A stretch of 24,734 nt of DNA from JAVBSC01 sp031547305 (GTDB taxonomy: Bacteria; Desulfobacterota; Desulfovibrionia; Desulfovibrionales; Desulfovibrionaceae), in NCBI GenBank assembly GCA_031547305.1, contig JAVBSC010000047.1:1-24734 (forward strand), written 5' to 3'. The notes below the pieces were generated by a model. It saw only the letters and a program-made list of their open reading frames with translations, had not been told where the DNA came from and made no database searches. Numbering within the stretch: position 1 is the first letter of the stretch; each line of letters begins with the position of its first letter. A program made the position numbers and the translations under genes. Below are positions 1 to 7,267 of this stretch, one piece after another.

Positions 1-41
1 CCCGGCGCGAAACAACACCTGAATACAAAGGCGAACCGTGA
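1..41 (+). CDS. 3' end of an upstream phage gene (partial)
   Basis: One frame is open from the window edge to a TGA at 39-41 and reads RRETTPEYKGEP before the stop. The stop overlaps the next gene's ATG (TGATG), the same coupling used between several later phage genes in this window. Nothing can be said about its function. With only about a dozen codons visible the call rests on the stop/start overlap alone. Confidence 0.35.
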   Translation, partial: RRETTPEYKGEP

Positions 42-1888
42 TGAGCTTTTTGTCTGACGAAATCCTGCGGCCCAGCCGCGAACCCTACCCGGAATACACC
101 CAGGCCATTGACCTGTATTACCGCAAAGTTTTGCGGAGGCCCCCTCCCTTTGACATGAGCAGGGAGGAGGTGGACAGTTCCGGCTTCTGGCAGTCGCAGG
201 AGTTTATTGACGAAACCATGCGCGGCGTGCCGGGGTTTAACTACCGCCGCTTTGAGGAACCTAGGGACGCGGGCCGGGGTTTTGTGCCCATGGACGTGAT
301 GATGCGGCAAGCGGAGGCGTCGGTTAAAAAATGGCTGGCGGAGCGGGCGGAACAGGAGCGGCGGAATCCGGCGGTAACGCCGGCGGCCATCCCCTTAGCC
401 GGACCGACGGCGAATACGGCCGCGAGCCAGGCGGCAAGCCCACCGCTTTACCGCCCCTTGAGCGCCTCGGCTGAACAGAATGTCAACGCGGCCGCAAAGC
501 CGGGCGTGAACACTCCGTCGAAGCAAACGGCCGGCGCTCCCTCCAGCCAGGCCGCAACCGCCTTTACCGGCCAAGGCGGCGGCCCGATCGCGAATCTGAT
601 CGCAATCGCCGAAGGCGGCCGGGGAACGAATACCGCCGCGCCGCACGCCGTTGCCCAGCCGGTAAGTCAGGTCGTACCCCCTGAGGCCGGGCAGGAACCA
701 AATCCGCAAAATAAACAGACCGCCGAGCCCACGCCCCTGGACCATTTCCTGGCCAACGCCCGCCAGACCATCTCCCGCTCGGTCGCGGCCAGGGCCAAGG
801 ACAATTCCACGGACGCCAGGGAAATATACAGCACTTACAACAATATGCCGCGCGAAGCGTTTAAGGGCCTGTCGCAGCCGCTGCGCGAGCACCTGTTGGG
901 CGCGCATTCCCGCCCCATGGCGGACGCCGGAATGCGGGCGGAATTTGAATCCGCCTTGGGGCGCCGGGTTTTCTACAACTCGCGGGAGGAATTCGAGGCC
1001 TCGGAGCATTGGCGGCCCGGCGTAACCTGGTATCCAGGCATGACCATCGCCGGAGCGGCCAACATCGCCAAAGGCCTGGACGAAGAGCTGGAGCGCCTGG
1101 GGCTGATCCGCCAGGCTAATGAAAACGGCGGATGGACCTATAAACTGATCGGTCTGGCTGGCGGTCTGGCCGGCGGCCTGGTGGACCCGCTGAACCTGAT
1201 ACCCGGCGCGGCCGGAGCCAAGGCGGCGGGCGCCGGCATGAGCGTGGGCCGGGCCGCCCTTACGGGCGCCAAAGCCGCCCTGCCATCGGCCCTTGGGGCG
1301 TCGGCCTTCAGCAACGCTTCGGAATATTCGGACCTTAACCAAAAGGGCCGGGAGATCAGCAAGACCGACGCGGCCCTGGGCACAGTAACCGGCACGGCGC
1401 TTGGAGCCGGATTAGGGGCGCTGGGGGGCGCGTTAAAACCTCTGGCCGACAACATAGCTAAGCGGTTAGGCTTGGGAGAAATCAGGGGGGCCAAGGGCGC
1501 TGAAGCGGCAACCTCATTTGATCCAAGAGGACCACTGTACTTTGATGAGAATAAGTGGAATTACTTGTTTGGCCGTGCTACAGGTAATAAGCATAATCTT
1601 GATAGAACCGCCCAACTAAGGGGCATTATGGGTAAGCTGGGGATACTAGAAATTCCAGAGCACCAAAAAATGCTATTAGACCACCTTGATGAGGTTGCCA
1701 AAAACTATCCCACAGTGCCAAGTACAAATAAAAACAGCAATATACAAATAGTCAAAAAAGAATCTATTTTTACTGGACCATCAGGGATAACCGTAAAATT
1801 TGAAAGTTTTTTTCAATTACTTGACGATGGTACATTACGATTTGTCACTCTTATACCAAAAGAACTCAAGCATCATTATAAAAATTAA
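41..1888 (+). CDS. Phage virion/ejection-type protein carrying a C-terminal polymorphic-toxin-like tip
   Basis: About 615 residues. Visible layout: an N-terminal acidic region (1-100); a long Ala/Pro/Thr/Gln-rich linker (about 105-235); a charged helical segment (about 240-365); a Gly/Ala-rich hydrophobic region (about 370-470) with a G-L-V-D-P-L-N-L-I-P motif and repeated GAGLGALGG-like stretches, of the kind seen in membrane-active phage ejection proteins; and a tip from about 470 onward. Base composition changes abruptly near 1515 from GC-rich to AT-rich, exactly at the tip. The tip contains KHNLDRTAQLRGIMGKLGI (H at about 518) and later KKESIFTGPSG and FESFFQLLDDG, a pattern I associate from memory with C-terminal domains of secreted polymorphic toxins. 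GTG 38 is an alternative start; ATG 41 overlaps the upstream stop, with AAAGG at 27-31. The carrier is probably delivered with the phage genome; the family assignment is not certain. Confidence 0.68.
   Translation: MSFLSDEILRPSREPYPEYTQAIDLYYRKVLRRPPPFDMSREEVDSSGFWQSQEFIDETMRGVPGFNYRRFEEPRDAGRGFVPMDVMMRQAEASVKKWLAERAEQERRNPAVTPAAIPLAGPTANTAASQAASPPLYRPLSASAEQNVNAAAKPGVNTPSKQTAGAPSSQAATAFTGQGGGPIANLIAIAEGGRGTNTAAPHAVAQPVSQVVPPEAGQEPNPQNKQTAEPTPLDHFLANARQTISRSVAARAKDNSTDAREIYSTYNNMPREAFKGLSQPLREHLLGAHSRPMADAGMRAEFESALGRRVFYNSREEFEASEHWRPGVTWYPGMTIAGAANIAKGLDEELERLGLIRQANENGGWTYKLIGLAGGLAGGLVDPLNLIPGAAGAKAAGAGMSVGRAALTGAKAALPSALGASAFSNASEYSDLNQKGREISKTDAALGTVTGTALGAGLGALGGALKPLADNIAKRLGLGEIRGAKGAEAATSFDPRGPLYFDENKWNYLFGRATGNKHNLDRTAQLRGIMGKLGILEIPEHQKMLLDHLDEVAKNYPTVPSTNKNSNIQIVKKESIFTGPSGITVKFESFFQLLDDGTLRFVTLIPKELKHHYKN
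1269..1447 (+). repeat. Carrier segment, copy 1 of 3 (inside the intact gene)
   Basis: These 179 bases encode carrier residues about 410-469. They recur without indels at 3005-3183 (about 11 mismatches by eye) and, shortened, at 4045-4160. Sequence similarity stops right after LKPLA, which marks the carrier/tip junction. The conserved segment upstream of variable tips is what homologous recombination would use to swap tips. Confidence 0.92.
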
Positions 1889-1931
1889 TCCACAATATCA
1901 CGATATTCCATTAACTATAAGGGAAATTAAA

Positions 1932-2258
1932 ATGAACATTAATTTTAACCCAGAAGATGCAGTAGAATATATAACGAGTGATATATTGCCGCTTTGGGTA
2001 GCAACAAGAGATCATGAAAAAGAATGCATAGCTAATGGAAAATATTTTGATCCTAATATTATAAAAGAGTTTGATGACATATTAGAAGCATTTTATGAAA
2101 AGCGATTCCAAGATGGACTGAGTAAATATATTTATTGGGCTCAGAGAGAAAATATTAAGATACCCCCAAAAGATATCTATTTATTAAAAGCGTACGCAAA
2201 ATATCTTAATATGAATATTGATATTTTCAACATAATTTCGTCTCTGGAAGAAAAATAG
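1932..2258 (+). CDS. Candidate immunity protein for the adjacent toxin tip
   Basis: A 108-residue, acidic (about 19 D/E against 13 K/R), mostly helical soluble protein without signal peptide or membrane segment. The ATG at 1932 has AAGGGA seven bases upstream and starts 43 bases after the toxin stop; an upstream in-frame TTG inside the toxin gene is much less likely. It is as AT-rich as the tip and unlike the GC-rich genes on either side, so tip and this gene probably arrived as one unit. Position, size, charge and composition fit an immunity protein that protects the lysogen. I do not recognise the family, and no other evidence of function is visible. Confidence 0.62.
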   Translation: MNINFNPEDAVEYITSDILPLWVATRDHEKECIANGKYFDPNIIKEFDDILEAFYEKRFQDGLSKYIYWAQRENIKIPPKDIYLLKAYAKYLNMNIDIFNIISSLEEK

Positions 2259-2288
2259 GCCATTGCAATTTTACTGCCGTGTAATCAC

Positions 2289-2498
2289 CAAGTCTTTTTT
2301 ACCATTAAGGCAGGCGCCAAACATAACCTGGATCAAACTAAACAGTTATGCTTGGTTATGGAGCAGCTTGGGATAAATGATAATCCGGCAGGATATAAAA
2401 TCATTTGTGACTATTTTAATGAAGTGGCTCAGAATAAACGAATCCAGATAGCCTCCAATGAAAACAAGGAGTATAGTCAATTTGTAGTGAAGGAATGG
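2289..2498 (+). pseudogene. Remnant of a second tip of the first toxin family (orphan cassette 1, left part)
   Basis: The frame following the immunity stop reads FFTIKAGAKHNLDQTKQL, then VMEQLGINDNP and FNEVAQN. This matches the intact tip element by element (FGRATGNKHNLDRTAQL, IMGKLGILEIP, LDEVAKN) and ends near SQFVVKE, the counterpart of IQIVKKE. There is no start codon or ribosome site, and the carrier segment and the last third of the domain are missing. The frame then runs on into the next remnant and stops at 2579 after a frameshift. It is a displaced, inactive fragment. Confidence 0.7.
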
Positions 2499-2955
2499 GA
2501 ACCGGCCTCATTTAGCTGTGCTCAAGAGCATCGTGCGCAAGGTTTTCCCGGATGGCGGAGAACTGAAATACCGCACTGAGCCGAAGCTGCCACTCGAATT
2601 GCAAGGCGAACGCTACGAGCATCTGCTTAAAGATTCGTTACGTGAAAGATACATCCACTCTTTGCCGAAGACGCTTAAAGATCAAGACATCACGGTGGAG
2701 TTCGCCACCCCGGACGGCGCGCAAAAGGCTTATTGGATCAAGAAATACTTTGATCCGGAAATTCAAAAAGATATCTGGGATATTCTGGTGGTTCTGGATG
2801 GGGAATTGAAGACGAAAATAGCCAGGAAGGATAACTCCGGGCTACGCTACATAGAGTCTCAAATTTTACAGGCAGGGAGTGAGGCGCCTCAAACTCCCCG
2901 CACCCTTGGGGGGGCTACAGAGAACGCCTCCACCCCACGCAAGGAATACGAATAA
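2499..2955 (+). pseudogene. Frameshifted nuclease-like (PBECR/BECR-type) orphan tip (orphan cassette 1, right part)
   Basis: From 2518 a frame encodes LKSIVRKVFPDGGELKYRTE, then YEHLLKDSLRERYIHSLPKTL, FATPDGAQKAYWIKKYF and WDILVVLDGELKTKIAR. It is closely similar to the tip at 3538-3909. Upstream, EPASFS in the previous frame matches EPDSYL of the intact paralogue, but the spacer is 12 bases here against 14 there, so a two-base indel breaks the frame. Basic/aromatic strand-rich sequence with a conserved R..YI.SLP.TL block and a late LxTKI(A/V)R strand resembles phage BECR-fold nuclease domains; this is from motif memory. The C-terminus runs into the linker repeat and ends in PRKEYE. A TTG/GTG start near 2518 cannot be excluded but has no clear ribosome site. 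Confidence 0.6.
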
Positions 2956-3120
2956 AATATAAGACTAAACTGTACCTCAGTCAATATTCACGCGCTTTCA
3001 CCATCCAAAGCCGCCCTGCCCTCGGCCCTTGGGGCGTCGGCCTTCAGCAACGCTTCGGAATATTCGGACCTTAACCGGAAGGGCCGGGAGATCAGCAAGA
3101 CCGACGCGATTGTCGGCACA
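2881..3120 (+). repeat. Cassette-boundary direct repeat, copy A (linker plus carrier segment)
   Basis: The stretch from GAGGCG at 2881 through the carrier segment is repeated at 3924-4160. From 2901 to about 3110 the offset is a constant 1040 bases; a three-base indel lies between 2881 and 2901. The linker contains CACCCTTGGGGGGGCTACAG and TGTACCTCAGTCAATATTCA, neither of which occurs next to the intact carrier copy at 1269. The linker also carries an in-frame stop (TAA at 2953) that closes the preceding tip, so each unit is tip, linker, then carrier fragment. Confidence 0.93.
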
Positions 3121-3909
3121 GTGGCCGGCACGGCGCTGGGAGCCGGATTAGGGGCGCTGGGGGGCGCGTTAAAACCTCTGGCCGGTATAATCAGCAAGCG
3201 CTGGAACGCCAAGCAGGCCGAAACATTCGTCCCGCGCATCGAAAGCTTGTGCGGGGGAACCGGCCTTGAGCCGGGCCGGCTGGCCCAAATCGCGGAAAAA
3301 GACCCGGCCGTGCTGTCCTTCTTTGAAGACCCGGCCGCGCCCATGCCGCAAACGCTTCTGGCGGAAGTGGAAAAGGCGATCATTTACAGCGATGACCGTG
3401 CTGTTAAAATGACCTTTAAAGAAACCGGCGTGGATCCTTCTTTTACCGACAGGCCGCAATTGCGCGCCTACCTGGACAATTTTGACAAAGACTATCTTAA
3501 ATCCCTTAAATATTCCGAACCGGACAGTTACTTAAATGTGCTCAAAAAAATGGTACAAAAAATATTTCCTTATAAAGGAGAAATACGTTTCCGTAACGAT
3601 GGCGGAGTATATGATTATGAACATTTGCTTACAGACAGAGTCCGCCAGAACTACATTCATAGCTTGCCGCGCACACTGAAAAACAAGGATATAACTGTTG
3701 AATTTACCACGCCTGACGGGGCGGAGAAAGCATACTGGATCAAAAAATATTTCGACCTTGAGATACAAAAGGATATTTGGGATATTTTAGTGATTCACGA
3801 TGGGGAGTTAAAGACCAAGATTGTAAGAGAATCCTACAAAGGTCTCTCGTATACAGAAAGCCTTATTTCTAAATCGGCAGATGAAGCAGCAGGAATTTTA
3901 AAAAAATAG
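3005..3909 (+). pseudogene. Orphan carrier fragment plus PBECR/BECR-like nuclease tip (orphan cassette 2)
   Basis: The carrier frame is open from 2956 to 3909 but has no ATG at its head; the first candidate is GTG 3121, inside the carrier segment and without an evident ribosome site. Order: carrier segment (3005-3183), a GC-rich spacer with CGGTGLEPGRLAQIAEKDP and FFEDPAAPMPQTLLAEVEKA (to about 3400), then an AT-richer tip with VLKKMVQKIFPYKGEIRF, YEHLLTDRVRQNYIHSLPRTL, FTTPDGAEKAYWIKKYF, WDILVIHDGELKTKIVR, ending ADEAAGILKK. The tip itself is undamaged, so recombination with the upstream carrier could bring it into use. No immunity-like gene follows. Called an orphan module rather than an expressed gene. 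Confidence 0.65.
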
Positions 3910-3923
3910 AATAGGGCGAACAT

Positions 3924-4160
3924 GAGGCGTCTCATGCCACCACCCTTGGGGGGGCTACAGAGAACGCCTCCACCCCACACAAGGACACCAAATAAAATAT
4001 AAGACTAAACTGTACCTCAGTCAATATTCACGCGCTTTCACCATCCAAAGCCGCCCTGCCCTCGGCCCTTGGGGCGTCGGCCTTCAGCAACGCTTCGGAA
4101 TATTCGGACCTTAACCAAAAGGGCCGGGAGATCAGCAAGACCGACGCGGCCCTGGGCACG
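3924..4160 (+). repeat. Cassette-boundary direct repeat, copy B
   Basis: Second copy of the 2881-3120 unit, again directly after a tip stop. Its linker differs only slightly (for example CACACAAGGACACCAAA against CACGCAAGGAATACGAA). GAGGCGT at 3924-3930 and ACGCCTC at 3964-3970 form an inverted repeat that could fold across the G-tract. The carrier part is cut short after CCCTGGGCAC. Confidence 0.93.
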
Positions 4161-4172
4161 CCGGCAATATAG
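4045..4172 (+). pseudogene. Terminal remnant of the carrier segment (copy 3)
   Basis: Encodes AALPSALGASAFSNAS through KTDAALGT in the carrier frame and then hits TAG at 4170-4172. Its 5' part shares CCCTCGG with copy 2, while its later part shares AACCAAAAG and GCGGCCCTGGGCAC with copy 1. It is therefore a mosaic of the other two and most likely the scar of recombination at the end of the array. No tip follows. Confidence 0.85.
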
Positions 4173-4280
4173 CCCTTAACCACGCCTCCCCTCCCCCTTT
4201 GCCTCACCATACCCTCAAACGTCCCTGCCGCGCGAGCGGCCCAGCCTTGGCATTTCCCAAAACCTCAAAAGGTCAACATC

Positions 4281-6347
4281 ATGAAAGCAGCCTACACCAA
4301 CTTCACCGGCGGCGAGATCTCGCATTCCCTGGCCTCCCGCTATGATCTGGGCAAGTTCAAGTCCTCCTGCCGGCACTTGGAAAACTTCCTGCCGGATCTG
4401 CACGGTCCGTTGCATCGCCGCATGGGCACGCGGTTTCTGGAGGATCTGGAAGGTTTTTCCGTGCTCATCCCCTTTGAATTTTCCGCGGACCCCGGCCAGA
4501 ACTACGTGCTCGTCCTGCAGGAAGGCCGAATCCGCGTGGCCCAGAAAAACGGCTTCGTCAGGGACGCGAGCGGGGAGCCTGTATCCATGCCCGCGCCCTA
4601 TCTGAAGGAGCAGCTTTACGACGTCGCCTTTGCCCAGAGCGGCGACATCGTCTACCTGGCCCACCCCGGCCACGCCCTGCGCAAGGTCATGCGTTACGGC
4701 CAGGCGGACTGGCGGCTGGAAAAAGTGAACTTCATGCCCGCCATCGACCCGCCTGACCTGGTGACCGTGGCCTTCTCATCCGGCGACGGCAACTTTGACT
4801 TGCGTTACAAAGTGGCCGCCGTTAACGCCAAGGGCGAGGTCTCCGTCGCCGCCAAGGGGCATCAGCCGGCCGGCAAACATCCTTCGGACTGGGTGGTGGG
4901 CGACTACGCCCTGGTCTCCTGGTTCCCGGTGGACGGAGCGGAAAGCTACCTGGTCTGGCGCGAGGACGCCGGCATTTACGGGCTCATCGGCGTTTCCGAC
5001 GGCGAGACAAAAACCTCCGGCGGCCAGGTGGTTTTTCGCGACGACCGCTACACGGCGGACCAGAAGGACACTCCGCCCAATCCGCAGGACCCCTTTACGC
5101 AAGGCAACAACCCCGGCCTGGTGACTTTTCATCAGCAGCGACTGGTGCTCGGCTCGCCCGCGCTTCAGCCGCAAACCTGGCACGCCAGCCGCACCGGCAG
5201 TTACGAGGATTTTTCCCGCGCGAGGCCGCTCAAGGACGACGACGCCCTGGAGTTCACCCTGGCTTCCGGCCGCATTGACGTGATCCAGTGGATGGCCTCG
5301 TTCGGCGACCTGCTCTTTGGCACGGCCGGCGGCGAATACAAGGCCATCGGCGCGGACCAGGGGGCCATCACCCCGTCATCCCTGAACATGCGCGAGCAAA
5401 GCTACTGGGGCAGCGCCCGCCTGCGGCCGCTGGTCATCGGCAATTCCGTGCTCCACGTCCAGCGCCAGGGCTCGCGCGTGCGCGACCTTTGCTATTCGCT
5501 GGAGCGGGACGGCTACGCGGGCAACGATTTATCCGTATTGGCCGCGCATTTGTTCGAAAACCGGCTCATCAAACAGTGGGACTACCAGCAGTCGCCGGGC
5601 AGCACCATTTACTGCGTGCGCGACGACGGCCTGATGCTCGCCCTGACCTACCTGAAGGAGCATGAAATCTGGGGCTGGAGCCGCGTCAGCACCCGGGGAA
5701 AATTCCGCTCCGTGGCCGTGACCGCCGGCAGCATGGAGGACGACGTTTACGTGGTCGCGGAACGGGTCATCAAAAACGAAACCCGCTGGTATCTGGAGCG
5801 TTTCGAGCCGCGCTGGAAGGAATCCGACGGCATCGAATCCGCCTTTTTTGTGGATTCCGGCCTGTCCTATTCCGGCCTGGCCACCAGCGTGCTGGCCGGC
5901 CTGGAGCATCTGGAAGGCCTGGAAGTGGCCATTCTGGCGGACGGCGGCCCCCTGCCGGCCCAGGTTGTGCGGGACGGCCGGATTATTCTGCCCTTTGCCG
6001 CCCGCACCGCCCAGGTGGGCCTGCCGTACAAGTCCCTGGTCTGCCCGCAAACCCCGGAAGCGGACATGCAGGAAGGCGCGTCCCTGGGCCGGGCGCGCTC
6101 CTACTCCCGCTCCCGGCTGCGCCTGGCCGCCAGCGTGGGCGGCTCCTACGGCCCGGATTTGGAGACCCTCTACAACCTGCCCTTTACCCCGGCCAAATAC
6201 GGCCAGGCCATTCCGCCTTTTACCGGCGACCTGGAATTCAACCCGGACGCCGGCTACTCGCCCGAGGGAAAAATCTGGTTTGTCCAGGATTTGCCGCTGC
6301 CGTTCACGATTACAGCATTGATGCTGGAGGTGGATATTGCTGGTTAG
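4281..6347 (+). CDS. Podovirus tail nozzle / tubular tail protein B-like
   Basis: A 688-residue protein starting ATG 4281 with AAAAGG eight bases upstream. The N-terminus (NFTGGEISHSLASRYDL, then LENFLPDLHGPLHRRMGTRF, IPFEFS, FAQSGDIVYLAHPGHALRKV) has the signature order that I know from T7 gp12-like nozzle proteins: N-F-x-G-G-E, a Y/R-D-L, an R-R-x-G-T-R-F and an A-Q-x-x-D-x-x-Y-x-x-H-P motif. The rest is beta-rich, without membrane segments. Nozzle proteins close the distal end of the short podovirus tail. It sits between the toxin-tip array and the gp13/gp14-like genes. T7 gp12 is somewhat longer (about 790 residues). Confidence 0.8.
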   Translation: MKAAYTNFTGGEISHSLASRYDLGKFKSSCRHLENFLPDLHGPLHRRMGTRFLEDLEGFSVLIPFEFSADPGQNYVLVLQEGRIRVAQKNGFVRDASGEPVSMPAPYLKEQLYDVAFAQSGDIVYLAHPGHALRKVMRYGQADWRLEKVNFMPAIDPPDLVTVAFSSGDGNFDLRYKVAAVNAKGEVSVAAKGHQPAGKHPSDWVVGDYALVSWFPVDGAESYLVWREDAGIYGLIGVSDGETKTSGGQVVFRDDRYTADQKDTPPNPQDPFTQGNNPGLVTFHQQRLVLGSPALQPQTWHASRTGSYEDFSRARPLKDDDALEFTLASGRIDVIQWMASFGDLLFGTAGGEYKAIGADQGAITPSSLNMREQSYWGSARLRPLVIGNSVLHVQRQGSRVRDLCYSLERDGYAGNDLSVLAAHLFENRLIKQWDYQQSPGSTIYCVRDDGLMLALTYLKEHEIWGWSRVSTRGKFRSVAVTAGSMEDDVYVVAERVIKNETRWYLERFEPRWKESDGIESAFFVDSGLSYSGLATSVLAGLEHLEGLEVAILADGGPLPAQVVRDGRIILPFAARTAQVGLPYKSLVCPQTPEADMQEGASLGRARSYSRSRLRLAASVGGSYGPDLETLYNLPFTPAKYGQAIPPFTGDLEFNPDAGYSPEGKIWFVQDLPLPFTITALMLEVDIAG

Positions 6348-6906
6348 CGTACGCGCCTTCACCCACGGTGACGACGCGGAACTCCTGCGGCGCGGCCTGC
6401 GTCCCCACGACGAGCGCGAAGCCCTGAAGGCGGCGGGTATGAGCGGGGCGGAGGCTCTGCGCCACTCCCTGGATAATTCGGACCAGGCGTTTGCCATCCG
6501 GTTGGGCGGCAGTATGGCCGCGATTCTCGGAGTCGGCTCAACTATGGGCGTGGGGATTCCCTGGCTCCTGGCCCACCCGGACTTTGAAAAACCGGCCGCG
6601 GCCGTGCCCATGGCCCGCCTGGTGCGGCGCTTCATCGAACACTGGCTGGCCGCCTTCGGCCGGCTGGAAAACCACGCGGACCCGGAACACGCGGAAGCGC
6701 TCAAAATGCTCCGCTGGATGGGTTTTTGTCTGGAGCCGGCGCGAGTGGCAGGGCCGCTCGGACATGAACTTGTGTATTTCTGGCGGGAAAGGCCCAAGGA
6801 ACTTGAATCGCGACAAAAAATATCCGGAGGCGCGCGATTGCGCAAGCAAGCGCCGACGCCTCAGGGGAAATTTTTAAAAAAAACCTGGAGAACAACATGT
6901 GTATAA
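6337..6906 (+). CDS. T7 gp13-like internal virion protein (DUF2833/GNAT-like fold)
   Basis: A 189-residue protein beginning with TTG 6337, preceded by GGAGG at 6326-6330, and overlapping the nozzle gene by 11 bases. The order LRPHDEREALKAAG, ALRHSLDNSDQAFAIRLGG, AAILGVG, GIPWLLAHPDF, an R-x-x-R-x-F-I amphipathic helix, and ALKMLRWMGF near the end of the domain matches the gp13/DUF2833 group, which has an acetyltransferase-like fold. T7 gp13 is needed for assembly of the internal core. A basic tail of about 35 residues follows the domain and makes this protein longer than T7 gp13. The 3' end overlaps the next ATG by ten bases (ATGTGTATAA). Confidence 0.7.
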   Translation: MLVSVRAFTHGDDAELLRRGLRPHDEREALKAAGMSGAEALRHSLDNSDQAFAIRLGGSMAAILGVGSTMGVGIPWLLAHPDFEKPAAAVPMARLVRRFIEHWLAAFGRLENHADPEHAEALKMLRWMGFCLEPARVAGPLGHELVYFWRERPKELESRQKISGGARLRKQAPTPQGKFLKKTWRTTCV

Positions 6907-7265
6907 ACCTTGGTTCGTGGGCGGCGCTGCTCTCACCCATGCATCTGGTCGGACAGGCGGCCCAAAAAGCTGGCCTTGATTCCAAAACCGCCGCCATCAT
7001 CTCCGGCGATCCGGTGGGCCTGGCCAACCAGGCTGTTCAAAGCCTGGGCTTTGACGCCAAAACCGCCGCCGTTATATCCGGCGACATCCCCGGCTGCGCT
7101 GAGGCAAGCCAAAAACAGGCGAAAGAAGAAGCCAAGGCGGCGGAAAAAAACAACGCGGCCTGGCAAAGATACTATACGACGCGCAACTCCCAGCTCAACA
7201 CCACATCGTCCCTTGCCACCCCTCCGGCTTCCCCTGCGAACATCGGCAAAAGCGGAGGATTTTAG
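6897..7265 (+). CDS. Small phage structural-module protein of unknown function
   Basis: 122 residues from ATG 6897, with GGAG six bases upstream. It begins MCINLGSW, contains two imperfect tandem blocks (AGLDSKTAAIISGDPVG and LGFDAKTAAVISGDIPG, about 37 residues apart), then an Ala/Lys/Glu-rich helix and a Ser/Thr/Pro tail. It lies between the gp13- and gp14-like genes and shares the unusual Met-Cys start with the next protein, suggesting a minor virion or ejection component. I do not recognise the family. Confidence 0.65.
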   Translation: MCINLGSWAALLSPMHLVGQAAQKAGLDSKTAAIISGDPVGLANQAVQSLGFDAKTAAVISGDIPGCAEASQKQAKEEAKAAEKNNAAWQRYYTTRNSQLNTTSSLATPPASPANIGKSGGF

Positions 7266-7267
7266 CC

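Noticed and set aside
1800..1931. Longer immunity protein starting at TTG 1800 inside the toxin gene
   Set aside because: There is no ribosome site, and the extra residues are out-of-frame toxin sequence; ATG 1932 has a good Shine-Dalgarno at the right distance.
3922..4002. Small ORF after the second orphan tip (begins MRRLMPPPLGG) as an immunity gene
   Set aside because: It is only 26 codons, lies within the duplicated linker repeat, and its proline-rich sequence is set by the G-tract and repeat.
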